Source of the DNA: Phormidesmis priestleyi Ana
GTDB taxonomy: Bacteria > Cyanobacteriota > Cyanobacteriia > Phormidesmidales > Phormidesmidaceae
DNA: 43,206 nucleotides
Direction: 5' to 3'
NCBI GenBank assembly: GCA_001314865.1
Contig: LJZR01000034.1
Span: 1-43,206 of the forward strand
This document shows, one piece after another, positions 31,048 to 40,201 of this stretch. Position 1 is the first letter of the stretch, and each line of letters starts with the position of its first letter. Position numbers and translations under genes: made by a program. Below the pieces are notes generated by a model. That model searched no databases. It was not told the DNA's origin and saw only the letters and a list, made by a program, of their open reading frames with translations.

Positions 31048-32991
31048 TTATTCTCCGATGTTGATGGCTGCGCTGATGAATATTTCAATCTCTGTGCCCT
31101 GCTCTAAAACCCAAACAGCGGGCCTTTGCTGTAGTTCAGCAGCTCTTTGTTGATTACGCGCTGCTCGCTGAGCAATCATCGTATTTGCGCTTCCTTCTAG
31201 AATGGCACCCAGAATATTAGGAGAGCTGTATGTGGTTGAGTTGGCAGAGCCGCCTACGCCGACTGTGTTGATAGAACTGCTTGGTCGATTTAGAACAGAA
31301 CCAACCGTGCCGAGTGCGCCAAGTAGTGCCTGATTTCTATCAAGTCTACGTAACTCGCTATCGACGCCAGAAATGTCTTTCGCCATCAAGACCTGACCGC
31401 CTGCGCCTTGAATAGCGATCGCTTCTGCTGGAATCTGCATATGCTCGTAACCAGCTTCAGGCAGAATGATTGAAGTGACGATCAGCCGCATCATGCCGCT
31501 CGCACTCATCTCGCTCAGTGCAATGGTGAGCTGAGTGCCAGCAGGCATAATGACGCTGCCGTTTGAGACTAGATCTTCAGTCAGCTCGATAGAGCCAGCG
31601 GTGCTTTGAATGTCCTGTGCCCAGGCCACAGGCATAACGATTTCACCCCTTGCGCTAATCCCCGGTAGTATCACCGTTTCCCGCCTTGTAAATTCAGGTT
31701 CAGGAGTTGGCTGAGCGTTGCGCATGATGTAGCTAACACCGTCCTCGTAGCTATCTTGCTGGGTGGTTTCCGTTGCCTGCGCAATCATTTCCAGGCTTTC
31801 AACAGGGACTTTTTCCTGCGCCTGGTAAGAGACGCTCTGTGTCTGTAGTGCTACAGGCTCTACCTCAAGGCTTTGAATGCTGAGCGCCTCATCCTGGATC
31901 GGTTGAACTTTCCCATAAGTAGAGTCTTCATAAGCAGGCTGTTTTGTGATCGCCTTCTCGTTACGGTAATCATCTTGCATTACCATTGGTCGAGGAGGGC
32001 CATTTTCTGCCGCAACCTCTGCCTCTTGTCTGTGAGCATCTTGCCGTATGCCTGTATTGCTTACCAGAACAGGGATAGTTGTATTACTAGATGAGTCAGC
32101 TAGGACATCGGATTGCTCTTCAGATGGAAAGTCAAAAGAGGTGTTGATGGAATTACTAACTTGACCGTAACTGCCAGCTGCTGCTAGCTTCTCCCATTGA
32201 GCAAAAGGATCAACAGGGGCTTGCCTGGTATCAAGTTGAGTTTGAACAGGTTGAGATCTGACAACTTGAGTCGCAGGTGCCGGTGTCGGCGCGGCACTAC
32301 GTACAGGTAAACGTGGTGCTGGCGTAATGGGTGCTCTTGAAACAGCAACGGGTCTAGTGCTAGGTGTTGTCGGCTGTGATTGAGGCTGCGTCGTCGGCTC
32401 TGGTTGTGCTGCCTGTTTTGGTTGTTGGGGTTTGCTGACCCTAACAGTCGTCGGTTGTGTGGTAGTAGGTCTAATTTCAGTTCTGCGAGCTGGCTGACTA
32501 TCCAGGATAGAAGCCTGATTACCTAGTGCGTTAGATGTCTTTAACCTTGCTATCTCTGCTTCTTGACGCTGCTGTATAGTGTTCTCGTCAGTATTCTCGT
32601 CAGTATTCTCGATGATGGCCACTTCACCTGTAGTGCCATCTTCATTAGCCAGCTCTATTCCACCTATTGTACTGAGAAGAAATGCAAGTATTAAGCAGAC
32701 ACTACCCAGAGGAACAGCGATGATAGCGAGCTTCGGCCAGCCCTGTTGCCACAGCTTTCTTTTCGTTGCAAGATTTGTTTCTTCTGCGAAGTCTTCATCA
32801 TCAACCAGCGATTCATCAGATGATTTGCTGTCTTTAGTTTTTGTCTCATTCTCCTGAAAAGGAGTTTCTATAGGGGCGAGTCCGACAAGATCTCTCATCT
32901 CGTTGATAGAGGGTCTGTCTTGCACTTGAGTGTCTTCTATAGAAGTCTGATCTGCGCCATCGAAAAAGGGCGCTGTTTGTAATGTCTGCAT
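31048..32991 (-). CDS. virB10: VirB10/TrbI-type T4SS channel scaffold
   Basis: The 647-residue protein should span the periplasm from inner to outer membrane as the energised core of the channel. It has an N-terminal cytoplasmic region of about 85 residues, a single membrane helix (about 86-108, PKLAIIAVPLGSVCLILAFLLS), and a long Pro/Gln/Thr-rich periplasmic stalk (about 150-240, rich in QPQPTTQP-like sequence). A C-terminal VirB10 beta-barrel-like domain lies at about 445-647 with LPGISARGEIVMPV, VIMPAGTQLTIALSE and LIVTSIILPEAG. Total length is above the usual 380-450 residues owing to the stalk and middle insert, which may reflect the thick cyanobacterial envelope. It lies 26 bp downstream of the virB8-like gene. 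Confidence 0.85.
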   Translation of the reverse strand: MQTLQTAPFFDGADQTSIEDTQVQDRPSINEMRDLVGLAPIETPFQENETKTKDSKSSDESLVDDEDFAEETNLATKRKLWQQGWPKLAIIAVPLGSVCLILAFLLSTIGGIELANEDGTTGEVAIIENTDENTDENTIQQRQEAEIARLKTSNALGNQASILDSQPARRTEIRPTTTQPTTVRVSKPQQPKQAAQPEPTTQPQSQPTTPSTRPVAVSRAPITPAPRLPVRSAAPTPAPATQVVRSQPVQTQLDTRQAPVDPFAQWEKLAAAGSYGQVSNSINTSFDFPSEEQSDVLADSSSNTTIPVLVSNTGIRQDAHRQEAEVAAENGPPRPMVMQDDYRNEKAITKQPAYEDSTYGKVQPIQDEALSIQSLEVEPVALQTQSVSYQAQEKVPVESLEMIAQATETTQQDSYEDGVSYIMRNAQPTPEPEFTRRETVILPGISARGEIVMPVAWAQDIQSTAGSIELTEDLVSNGSVIMPAGTQLTIALSEMSASGMMRLIVTSIILPEAGYEHMQIPAEAIAIQGAGGQVLMAKDISGVDSELRRLDRNQALLGALGTVGSVLNRPSSSINTVGVGGSANSTTYSSPNILGAILEGSANTMIAQRAARNQQRAAELQQRPAVWVLEQGTEIEIFISAAINIGE

Positions 32992-33017
32992 GTACTTATC
33001 CTGATTACTGAATTCTT

Positions 33018-33758
33018 TTAGTTGCCGCTAAGTTCATAAATCTCGTAGATTTCTAAACCTTTAGCGCGTGTCTGGTAGACGGCCTTTTGAATGGGTGTCG
33101 TTTCTTCTGGCAGCGGATCTACAGATGGCTCAACTGCTCTAACAACCAACGTTTTGTTGAAAGAAGTTGCTTTCCCCTGTGGATTACGACCATCGAAAAT
33201 AACGATGAATGCAACCATATCTAGCTCCCATATGCCACTGCCGATGGCTCTAGGCTCAGTTAAAGATTCCACCAGCAACGCGCTCTGCGCTTCCCCAGTG
33301 AGTACACCGGCTGGAATGAATGATCTGGCCATTTCCTGCATAAACGTTTCTCTAAAATCGTTAGAAAGAGAAAACGAGGCTTGCCACGTTCGAGTTGGCA
33401 CCTTCTGTCCATCGCCAACGGAGACACCTTTATCTGATAGCCCGCGCGAGCCATCGCTGCTTTGACTAACGGTATTCCAGGTGAAGAGCTGAGACATTGA
33501 CTCTTCTACAAAGGATTTGATGAGAGCGGGGGAGCGAAATTGACTGTTAGCCGGTTCTACCAGCGCTGACTGACCATTCTGTAGCTGTACCAGCGTAGGT
33601 ACATCTTTACCTGCAATGTACAGGTTAGAGACTAAGTTGAGAAACCCCAGTCCTAAACCAGCAGCCCCCATACCGAGGCTTGCCCAGACAAGTAAAGGTA
33701 GTAAGTTTGATTGTTGAAGAATCTTCTTTCTGAAGATCTCTTTGTTTAGAGCAACCAT
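33018..33758 (-). CDS. VirB8/TraE-like T4SS assembly protein
   Basis: The 246-residue bitopic protein has a short cytoplasmic N-terminus, one membrane helix (about 19-47, LLPLLVWASLGMGAAGLGLGFLNLV) and a periplasmic domain. The segment GKDVPTLVQLQNGQSALVEP followed by RSPALIKSFVEESMSQLFTWN resembles the start of VirB8/TraE NTF2-like domains, and size and topology match. Such proteins nucleate the inner membrane complex by contacting VirB10 and VirB9. It is 12 bp downstream of the VirB6-like gene. The call rests on topology, gene order and loose motif similarity. Confidence 0.6.
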   Translation of the reverse strand: MVALNKEIFRKKILQQSNLLPLLVWASLGMGAAGLGLGFLNLVSNLYIAGKDVPTLVQLQNGQSALVEPANSQFRSPALIKSFVEESMSQLFTWNTVSQSSDGSRGLSDKGVSVGDGQKVPTRTWQASFSLSNDFRETFMQEMARSFIPAGVLTGEAQSALLVESLTEPRAIGSGIWELDMVAFIVIFDGRNPQGKATSFNKTLVVRAVEPSVDPLPEETTPIQKAVYQTRAKGLEIYEIYELSGN

Positions 33759-33770
33759 ATCGTTTTGTAT

Positions 33771-34949
33771 TTATTTTTTCTGTTTCTTTGGAGAAGACTT
33801 GAACGCTGGCCCGGCGGCAGATAACGCCAACCCTACGGAGCCAGTCGTTAGAACATCAAAGATGGCCATGCCCCCTCCCTGCGCTAGCTTCATCGCCAGC
33901 ACCGGGCCGAGAATTGCCATGACAATTAAGAAACCGTTGATGTCGTAAGCGTTGGAATTAAGCACAACATTGGCCATGATGCCGATCATGATGTTGTAGT
34001 AGAACTGGACCATGACCATGCTGGTATAGCCAACAACCCAGGCGACGATAGGTCGTCCTTTCCCTGGTAGAAAACTGAGCGCCAGCGCGAAAGGAGATAC
34101 CATTGCAGTTAGCAGCATAGCCAGCTCTAAGAGATTTACAAAGGCCCACTGCGCGGCGAAGAGCAGAGCCTGTGCGAGTGCCTGTATAGAGCCTCCTATC
34201 GCCCCTAGCAGAGCGCCTCTGAAGCCACCTCCACCAATACCAGGTAAGCTGTCTTCCTGTCCTTGTACTGCACCATCACGAATTCGAGAAAGGTTCCCTC
34301 TTTGCCCATCTATGATGTCTGCTGCATTTTCAGGCGCGATGTTTTCTCCCAGGCTTTTCTCCAGATCGTAAAATGGCTGAGGTAGACCGACTAAGTACTC
34401 GTTTTCGTAAGCCTCGATCATCTGTTTGACCTGCTGGTGAGCATTACCTAAGCAGGCAAACTGTCTCTCACCTATCAATCCGGTACACTGGTTGCTTTGG
34501 GCCTGTATATCTGTTTGTAGTGTTCCTCGACCAATGGTGGCTCTAATGGCATCTTCTAGGGCAATATCGTTGAGCTGAAATTCAAGCGCCTGCTGATTAA
34601 ACTGCTGCCCAAAGGAATGGATACCCTGTACGAGTGCCTCTAGCCTGTCGCCATTTGGAACCAGCATAGCCATGATGAATAACGACCAGAACAGATTCGT
34701 GTAGAAGCTCCTTTTGAACAAATATTGATCGCCATCGAAGTCTTTGAGTTCTTCTGCCATCCAAACGCAGATGGCGACCACACCTGCAAAGGTCGACATA
34801 TAGACGATGATTGCAAATAGCTGAGTATCGAAGATATTGTTCCACTTATCATCCCAGGATTGGATCGCATCCTGATTGACCTTGACCGCAGTTTCCATCA
34901 TGCGGGTTGCCCCATCTACGGCGAGATAAGGCGCAAAGAAATTATTCAT
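33771..34949 (-). CDS. VirB6/TrbL-like polytopic T4SS channel protein
   Basis: The 392-residue protein has about five to seven predicted membrane helices: around 44-66, 85-103, then a cluster at 245-300 (ALLGAIGGSIQALAQALLFAAQ and LLELAMLLTAMVSPFALAL), 305-332 and 343-362. A soluble loop of about 140 residues separates the first two from the rest. A Trp-containing segment and the order relative to VirB5-, VirB8- and VirB10-like genes match VirB6/TrbL, the inner-membrane part of the translocation pore. The start overlaps the preceding gene by 8 bp. A basic tail (SSPKKQKK) ends the protein. Confidence 0.72.
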   Translation of the reverse strand: MNNFFAPYLAVDGATRMMETAVKVNQDAIQSWDDKWNNIFDTQLFAIIVYMSTFAGVVAICVWMAEELKDFDGDQYLFKRSFYTNLFWSLFIMAMLVPNGDRLEALVQGIHSFGQQFNQQALEFQLNDIALEDAIRATIGRGTLQTDIQAQSNQCTGLIGERQFACLGNAHQQVKQMIEAYENEYLVGLPQPFYDLEKSLGENIAPENAADIIDGQRGNLSRIRDGAVQGQEDSLPGIGGGGFRGALLGAIGGSIQALAQALLFAAQWAFVNLLELAMLLTAMVSPFALALSFLPGKGRPIVAWVVGYTSMVMVQFYYNIMIGIMANVVLNSNAYDINGFLIVMAILGPVLAMKLAQGGGMAIFDVLTTGSVGLALSAAGPAFKSSPKKQKK

Positions 34950-36246
34950 CGTCTGGCATCTCTCCGGGTAGGTGTAGCTGTCCCGCTACGTTGTGCATCA
35001 TGGCTGCGTTGGCTGCTACATCTGCGCGACTGGCACGGTTCTGTTCACTGAGTAGCCTTGCTATCTCAGTGTTGACGACTGCATCTGCTGCCGCCTGTTG
35101 TCTGGCGCGTAAGTCTTGCTCGTACTGACCGGCTCTAAGAACACTATCGTTTGCTAGCTGCGCGGCTAGACTCTTCATTACATCTTGAGTAACGTCGAGA
35201 TCCTGGCTACTATCACCAATCGCAATGATAGTTTCGAGCGTCTTTTCTGCACCCTCTAAGCGACCTTTCATGTCTTTCTGGCCCGCTTCGCTAAGCGTAG
35301 CTTGCGCAATCGAGCGAGATGCTAATCGCTCTACCTCGCCGGAAAGAGATATCTTCAGTGTTTCTGGTGTGGTGCTAAAGCGATCCAGACCCTGCAACCT
35401 GGCGTTGGGATTGCCATTTTCTCCCTTTGCCAAAGCATCCAGAGTAGGCAGGATCTTGCTGTAGTCAGGTAAACCCATACTCCCCATCGCGAAGGGAATC
35501 GCTTCTGTGTAGGGTGCTGACATGCCCTCTAGTTCAGCCTGAAATGATGTGGCTGTGATGATGGAAGAGAGTGGAGATATCGGATCGTAGGCCGGTTCTA
35601 CCTCAATCTTTGAACCACTGCCAAAAATGCCGCCGAAGAGTCCGCCGGTTACCTCGTCAATAACGCCGCCAACGGTGTCACCTATCCAGTCCTCAATCCA
35701 TCCGTCGATGCTAGACATCACGTCGTTGATCGCGTTATCGACCGGAGCCATGATGCTGGCAATTGTTTTGTCGATGTAGTCATCGACCTTATCAAAGGCT
35801 CCGTCAATAGCACCATCTACAGGAGAGAGTAAGCCATTCAGCGTTCTGTTGATCGCGCCGTTAACTCGGCCTGTTACGCCATCAATAACGCCATCAATTC
35901 TGCCGGTGACTGGATCGATCAACCGATTGGTATCCAGCGTGGAATTGATACGACCTGAAGCGGTATCAATCGGGTTAGGCGGATTGATATCATTCCACCG
36001 CTCATAGTAAGGCCGCTGAGCGTTCGTCGGTGTCTGGCCGACGGCCTGCTCTGACTGCGCCTGTCTCAAATCATCTAGTGTGATGGTAGGCGCTCCCGGT
36101 GCGAAGCCGTTTCCTGTACTAGTGCCAGTGCTCTCAATTTGAGCTGCCATCTCGTCCAGAGTACCGTCGTTGGCGATCGCACAAATAGGCGCAAGTACAA
36201 CAACGACGGTGAAGATCGGAAGTATAAACCAGGATCTCTTTCTCAT
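34942..36246 (-). CDS. Exported coiled-coil protein, VirB5/TrbJ-like position
   Basis: The 434-residue protein carries a signal peptide (MRKRSWFILPIFTVVVVLAPICAIA). Residues about 100-200 form an unusual run of short repeats with Ile/Val-Asp-Gly at intervals of about 11 residues (RIDGVIDGVTGRVNGAI, PVDGAIDGAFDKVDDYID, SIDGWIEDWIGDTVGGVIDE). The C-terminal 150 residues are helical (SLSGEVERLASRSIAQATLSE; QYEQDLRARQQAAADAVVNTE) as in TrbJ/VirB5 minor-pilin proteins that sit at the pilus tip or base. It lies between virB4 and the VirB6-like gene, overlapping both (4 and 8 bp), the classical virB5 slot. The repeat block is not typical of VirB5. Confidence 0.6.
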   Translation of the reverse strand: MRKRSWFILPIFTVVVVLAPICAIANDGTLDEMAAQIESTGTSTGNGFAPGAPTITLDDLRQAQSEQAVGQTPTNAQRPYYERWNDINPPNPIDTASGRINSTLDTNRLIDPVTGRIDGVIDGVTGRVNGAINRTLNGLLSPVDGAIDGAFDKVDDYIDKTIASIMAPVDNAINDVMSSIDGWIEDWIGDTVGGVIDEVTGGLFGGIFGSGSKIEVEPAYDPISPLSSIITATSFQAELEGMSAPYTEAIPFAMGSMGLPDYSKILPTLDALAKGENGNPNARLQGLDRFSTTPETLKISLSGEVERLASRSIAQATLSEAGQKDMKGRLEGAEKTLETIIAIGDSSQDLDVTQDVMKSLAAQLANDSVLRAGQYEQDLRARQQAAADAVVNTEIARLLSEQNRASRADVAANAAMMHNVAGQLHLPGEMPDDE

Positions 36247-39002
36247 TGGATGTCCTCCACTGATTTACCATTTCTAATCGCTTCCGCATACTGACGCGAA
36301 AACTCGATGTAGCCCCTGAGTCTTTGTCCTGGAAAGCGCTTCAAGACACGGCTTCGTGCGGCCTGTTCTTCCATGTTGTTGGCTACGATGCCAAGCTGCA
36401 CTTCAGAAGGATAGTAGCGGCAGTGCGTCAGCATTCCGCCTGCATCGACTAGCCAGTTAGAGTACAGACCGGAGCGCTGGGGGAAGAACGACTTTCCAGC
36501 ATTTTTAGAGATAATTTTCTCGTCGTAGCGCAGATATTTGACGAATGAATCAATGGCGGTTTCTTTGATTCGGCCCGTCAAGAACACGCTCATGTTTTGC
36601 ATGATCTTGGAGCCAGCCGGAGATTCACAGATGGTGTTCGGATCTTGCGCTGAAAGAAACAGTCGAATACCTTGCTTCGCGCCATTAGCCGCAATCCGTC
36701 CGATTAGTTTTGCAATCGAGTCGTACTCAAAGAGGATAGGGCTTTCGTCGATAAAGAAGATTGACTTGGGTGCGCTATATGCAGCTCGCAGCGCAGCAGC
36801 ATAAGCGCTGAGTGCGAGGACTGCGGCTTCATCATCATTGGCAACGTTTCTGAGGGCGAAGACCAGGAACTGAGCATCAATTGGAAAAGAGCTGGGCTTG
36901 GCGATCGCATTACCAATTTTCGAGTTAATCCAGTACTCCAGTTGAACGGCAATATGCTCTCTGGCATTTCTTAGCGATTCGCTCGTCTCCTCATCAAAAC
37001 CGAGATAGGCAGGCGAGTAGAACGGTTCGAGATCGATGAGTGTTGGCATCTGCTGCCACGCAGAGGACTTATAGCCGCCGTCTAGTGCCCTCTCGTAGCG
37101 AGCCTTGATCTCATCATCTTCAAAAAAGCCCTTGAGCGCTTTACCCATGATGGCGCGAGCCATCTGATTGATACCCTGATCCGTTGACTGAACCAGCATC
37201 AGCAAGGAGCTTTCAAGAAAAGACGTATAGTCGTTAAATCTCTCTTGTCTAGTTTCAGGATCTAAATCTCTGAGATCTGGAATCTCCATCAGATTGGAGC
37301 TTTCTTTGCCGATGTCGAAGTAAGCGGCTATATCACCTAAGAAATCGGCATAGTCGGTGAACGTACTGGTGCCGTCTGCTTTGGGATAGTCAAGCGCGAC
37401 GACTGGGTAGCTATGTGCGAGAAATAGCGTCAGCATCCCACTGACGGCGATTGACTTTCCTGCGCGAGTCGTCCCCCACATAGCGATGTTTTGATGCTGG
37501 TCGATGTAGTCAATGTTGATAGGCGTGCCACCTGCATCTGCAATTAGCTCGAATCCCTGGCTGTGGAGCGGGCGGGTCATGGTAAGCGGAATAACGCCGA
37601 GCGCTGCATTTGTCAGGTAGGGAACGGTTCTTTTGTAGGGCTTGTCCAGCAATCTGTCCCAGACGATAGGTAGCGTTTGTAGCCAGTAGATCCAGGCAAC
37701 GTCTCGTTCCCTGATTAATCGGGCGGGCAATGGGAAACAGCCGGAGATCAGGTTGCAGGCATCTTCTAGCTGAGAAGGTCTATCCCTATGAACCAGAAAA
37801 ACGGTAGCAGTTGTGACGGGTGCGGCTCCTTCATAGAGTTGATATTGCGCTTCTAATCCTTTCTTCAGTTTGATGTCTGCGCCTACATCGATGGAAGACT
37901 GAGCGGTTGCAATATCTGCCTTGCGCTGAGAGGTTTTGATAACGTCCTGCATTTTCTCGCGCATCGCCTTGACGCTAGATGAGGTGACTTGCGTGACGAT
38001 CTCGATATCTCGTACCTGCGGCCTACAGATGACATCCCATAGATAGGAAAGTTGATGACGTACGTTAGAGAAGGCTTCTGGTCTTTCGGTGAAGGCCATG
38101 ACGCCGATGTACTTGTCCTTGACCTTAATCCACTCGTGGTCGGAGATAGGAATACGAGAGCGTCCTCTTTCCCCTTGAACCAGAGCAGAGCGAGGATGTA
38201 GTCTGGAGTTGACTGTTTCTGTCAGCCCTCTATCTGTGCAGGTGACGTACTGTGGTATGGGGGGTGCTTCGTATTTATTGAAGCGCTGATACAGCCGTTG
38301 CCATAGTTCTTCTTTAGAAAGCGGTCTGACCTCAAGTCCCATACGGACAGATAGCAACTGCTCCCACCGCAGGTAGCCGCTGTTGAACGCGGATTCGATC
38401 AGGTTTTTGTACTTCAGCGCGTTTGTGTCAGTGCCAGATGTGCTTTTCTTAGTAGATTGCCAGAGGGCCATCACCTGTGCGATCGCCTTCTCGCCCCAGT
38501 CGCCTTCAGTTGCTTCTGCGGTATCGTGGCTGACGGTGATATCGACGTAGATAGTCAGCCGTTTGACCTGCCGGATGCCGTCCTGGGTCAGCTCCTGCGT
38601 CCGCTTCTTTTCTGATAGCAGAATGACTTGGGTTTCAGGAGACTTCGACTGGCTGATAATGCTATCTAGGTATTGCTGTCTGCTTTTATCCTCAGAGAAG
38701 GATTCCATATGAAAGGTTGCTGTGCCTTTCATCTCTTTCATTCCCTGACGGAGTGGAGTGATAATTCTCTCCACCTGCGCATCTTTTAGATTGTCGTGAA
38801 TAGCGAGACACTCAAAGCCAAAGACAAATCGAGACTTTTTGCTTCCTTTCTGTAACCACGCGCAGCCAACCTGCCGACCCTTTAGCTGAATTTCAACAAA
38901 GGTCTCTAGTGCGAGTTCTTTCTCGAAAGCAACAAGATCTACACTTCTTGAACTTCTAGCGCCGCGAAGCTTTACCCTTTTGTTTTTTACTTTTGTTGGC
39001 AT
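36243..39002 (-). CDS. virB4: VirB4/TraC-type T4SS ATPase
   Basis: The 919-residue ATPase powers pilus assembly and substrate transfer at the inner membrane. The N-terminal half corresponds to the VirB4/CagE region. Walker A is seen in MWGTTRAGKS (about residues 508-517) and Walker B in SIFFIDESPIL near 745, followed by a typical RIAANGAKQGIRLFLSAQDP. Length is within the upper VirB4/TraC range (about 800-900). The start (MPTKVKNKRVKLRG) lies within the 3' end of the virB3-like gene (47-bp overlap), and its stop overlaps the next gene by 4 bp. It is intact and the strongest family match in the operon together with virD4. Confidence 0.92.
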   Translation of the reverse strand: MPTKVKNKRVKLRGARSSRSVDLVAFEKELALETFVEIQLKGRQVGCAWLQKGSKKSRFVFGFECLAIHDNLKDAQVERIITPLRQGMKEMKGTATFHMESFSEDKSRQQYLDSIISQSKSPETQVILLSEKKRTQELTQDGIRQVKRLTIYVDITVSHDTAEATEGDWGEKAIAQVMALWQSTKKSTSGTDTNALKYKNLIESAFNSGYLRWEQLLSVRMGLEVRPLSKEELWQRLYQRFNKYEAPPIPQYVTCTDRGLTETVNSRLHPRSALVQGERGRSRIPISDHEWIKVKDKYIGVMAFTERPEAFSNVRHQLSYLWDVICRPQVRDIEIVTQVTSSSVKAMREKMQDVIKTSQRKADIATAQSSIDVGADIKLKKGLEAQYQLYEGAAPVTTATVFLVHRDRPSQLEDACNLISGCFPLPARLIRERDVAWIYWLQTLPIVWDRLLDKPYKRTVPYLTNAALGVIPLTMTRPLHSQGFELIADAGGTPINIDYIDQHQNIAMWGTTRAGKSIAVSGMLTLFLAHSYPVVALDYPKADGTSTFTDYADFLGDIAAYFDIGKESSNLMEIPDLRDLDPETRQERFNDYTSFLESSLLMLVQSTDQGINQMARAIMGKALKGFFEDDEIKARYERALDGGYKSSAWQQMPTLIDLEPFYSPAYLGFDEETSESLRNAREHIAVQLEYWINSKIGNAIAKPSSFPIDAQFLVFALRNVANDDEAAVLALSAYAAALRAAYSAPKSIFFIDESPILFEYDSIAKLIGRIAANGAKQGIRLFLSAQDPNTICESPAGSKIMQNMSVFLTGRIKETAIDSFVKYLRYDEKIISKNAGKSFFPQRSGLYSNWLVDAGGMLTHCRYYPSEVQLGIVANNMEEQAARSRVLKRFPGQRLRGYIEFSRQYAEAIRNGKSVEDIQ

Positions 39003-39300
39003 GAGATGAAAATTGAAGAAGTGGACTGTAGGGTAGCTGTGCGAAAACGTAGCGCCTGGGCTTATGGAAGCGGTTCAAGAACTTCCAGGATTGATTACCT
39101 GTGAGTATCCAGGAGGTTCCTGCCATCCATACAAAGAGCGGAAAGCCGACTGGCCAGCCCTTGCCCAAGATGTTGCACAAAATGATGGTGATGAGCATGG
39201 CCCCAGACCACCACCAGATTTGACTACCAGGGATAGGGCCGATATTGACCTCCGCGTCCAGTGCTTTATGAACGCGGATAGGTTCGTAGATAGAGTGCAT
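38956..39300 (-). CDS. VirB3-like small inner membrane T4SS protein
   Basis: The 114-residue protein has two adjacent membrane helices (about 29-46, WWWSGAMLITIILCNILG; 50-66, PVGFPLFVWMAGTSWIL) near the N-terminus and a basic C-terminal tail. Size, topology and position between the pilin-like gene and virB4 match VirB3/TrbD. It overlaps the start of virB4 by 47 bp and shares one base with the upstream stop (TAATG). Assignment is mainly by gene order. Confidence 0.7.
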   Translation of the reverse strand: MHSIYEPIRVHKALDAEVNIGPIPGSQIWWWSGAMLITIILCNILGKGWPVGFPLFVWMAGTSWILTGNQSWKFLNRFHKPRRYVFAQLPYSPLLQFSSHANKSKKQKGKASRR

Positions 39301-39878
39301 TACGGCGCTCCTGCGCCCCCGCCGCCTGCACCTACCAGGAAGTCAACGGAGGTTGCGCCCGCAAGCACAATACCGACGACGAGCATGGGTGTTTTAGCGA
39401 GCGATCTCCACTCATCGCCTTCTCTCGCAGCCTGGATAGCGGGCAAAAGTGCGATCGCGACGCCAATTACAAAAGCGCCTCTGATAATCCAGAAGATGAG
39501 TGTCACGAGGAGTGTGACGGAAGCGCCAAGGTTAAATGTGTTTGCGCCTTCTACGAAGAAGTCTTCAGCGTTCTGAAGAAACTGGGCGTTAGCTGAGCCT
39601 GCGTTCCCTATGACAGAGAAGATGGCTGCGCCGATGGCTGAGAAAGCTAGAATCTTCTGCCAGCGATGTAGACGCTGACCGACCTGCGAGAACATATAGC
39701 AACCTGTGCCGATGAAAAGAGAGGCTGCTGCAATGCCTGCTAGATGAAAGAATTGTCCAAGATGCAAGGAAACTAAAATGCATTCTCTGACCATAAGAAG
39801 GACAACAGCGGTGACGATCACCCAATCTTGAACTTCCATCCAGAAGCGCTTTAAACTCATTCTATTTGCTGATGACAT
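39300..39878 (-). CDS. VirB2-like pilin candidate, first gene of the T4SS operon
   Basis: From ATG 39878 the product has 192 residues. The first half has two membrane stretches (VIVTAVVLLMVRECILVSL; GIAAASLFIGTGCYMF) and then a segment AAIFSVIGNAGSANA, a good signal-peptidase AxA site. After this point the chain QFLQNAEDFFVEGANTF leads into two hydrophobic helices (VTLLVTLIFWIIRGAFVIG; MLVVGIVLAGATSVDFL) separated by a short charged loop, the exact layout of a mature VirB2/TraA pilin of about 95 residues. The very long leader is unusual but seen in some pilins. The upstream extension of the frame to 39944 is not needed. It is promoter-proximal in the operon. Confidence 0.6.
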   Translation of the reverse strand: MSSANRMSLKRFWMEVQDWVIVTAVVLLMVRECILVSLHLGQFFHLAGIAAASLFIGTGCYMFSQVGQRLHRWQKILAFSAIGAAIFSVIGNAGSANAQFLQNAEDFFVEGANTFNLGASVTLLVTLIFWIIRGAFVIGVAIALLPAIQAAREGDEWRSLAKTPMLVVGIVLAGATSVDFLVGAGGGGAGAP

Positions 39879-40201
39879 GGTGCAATTACTCAGGTTGTTC
39901 AATTGCAATCTTATGTATATTTTCTCAGAGTGTAAATATTGCAACAGAACAGCAAGAAACTAAAAAAAGTGCTGCAAAGTAGCAGTACTTTCTACCGCAG
40001 AGAAACAGCATTAGAGGATAAACGTTTTAGTGCAGAAGAAAGCACATGTAAATGCTCGTAAATGCTTTGGAAAAGCTCTTTTCTACTGCTGATACAACTC
40101 ATAAAAAGAATTGAAAAAGAATCTTTTTCTCAGCGTAAATTACGTGGATTGAGATCTATTCTTGGAAGTAGCTTGCTGTTTTGAGATAAGGAGTTAGTGG
40201 A
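39879..40201. promoter_or_regulatory. Divergent control region between T4SS operon and RHH regulator
   Basis: This AT-rich 323-bp region should contain the promoters for the minus-strand T4SS operon and the plus-strand RHH gene. On the minus strand, TTGCAA (39939-39944) stands 16 bp from AATATA (inverse of 39917-39922). Two candidate operators are seen: an inverted repeat AAAGTGCTGC (39966-39975) / GCAGTACTTT (39982-39991) with one mismatch, and two direct repeats GTAAATGCT at 40048-40056 and 40058-40066, exactly 10 bp (one helical turn) apart, as ribbon-helix-helix proteins often bind. No gene is seen inside. Confidence 0.45.
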
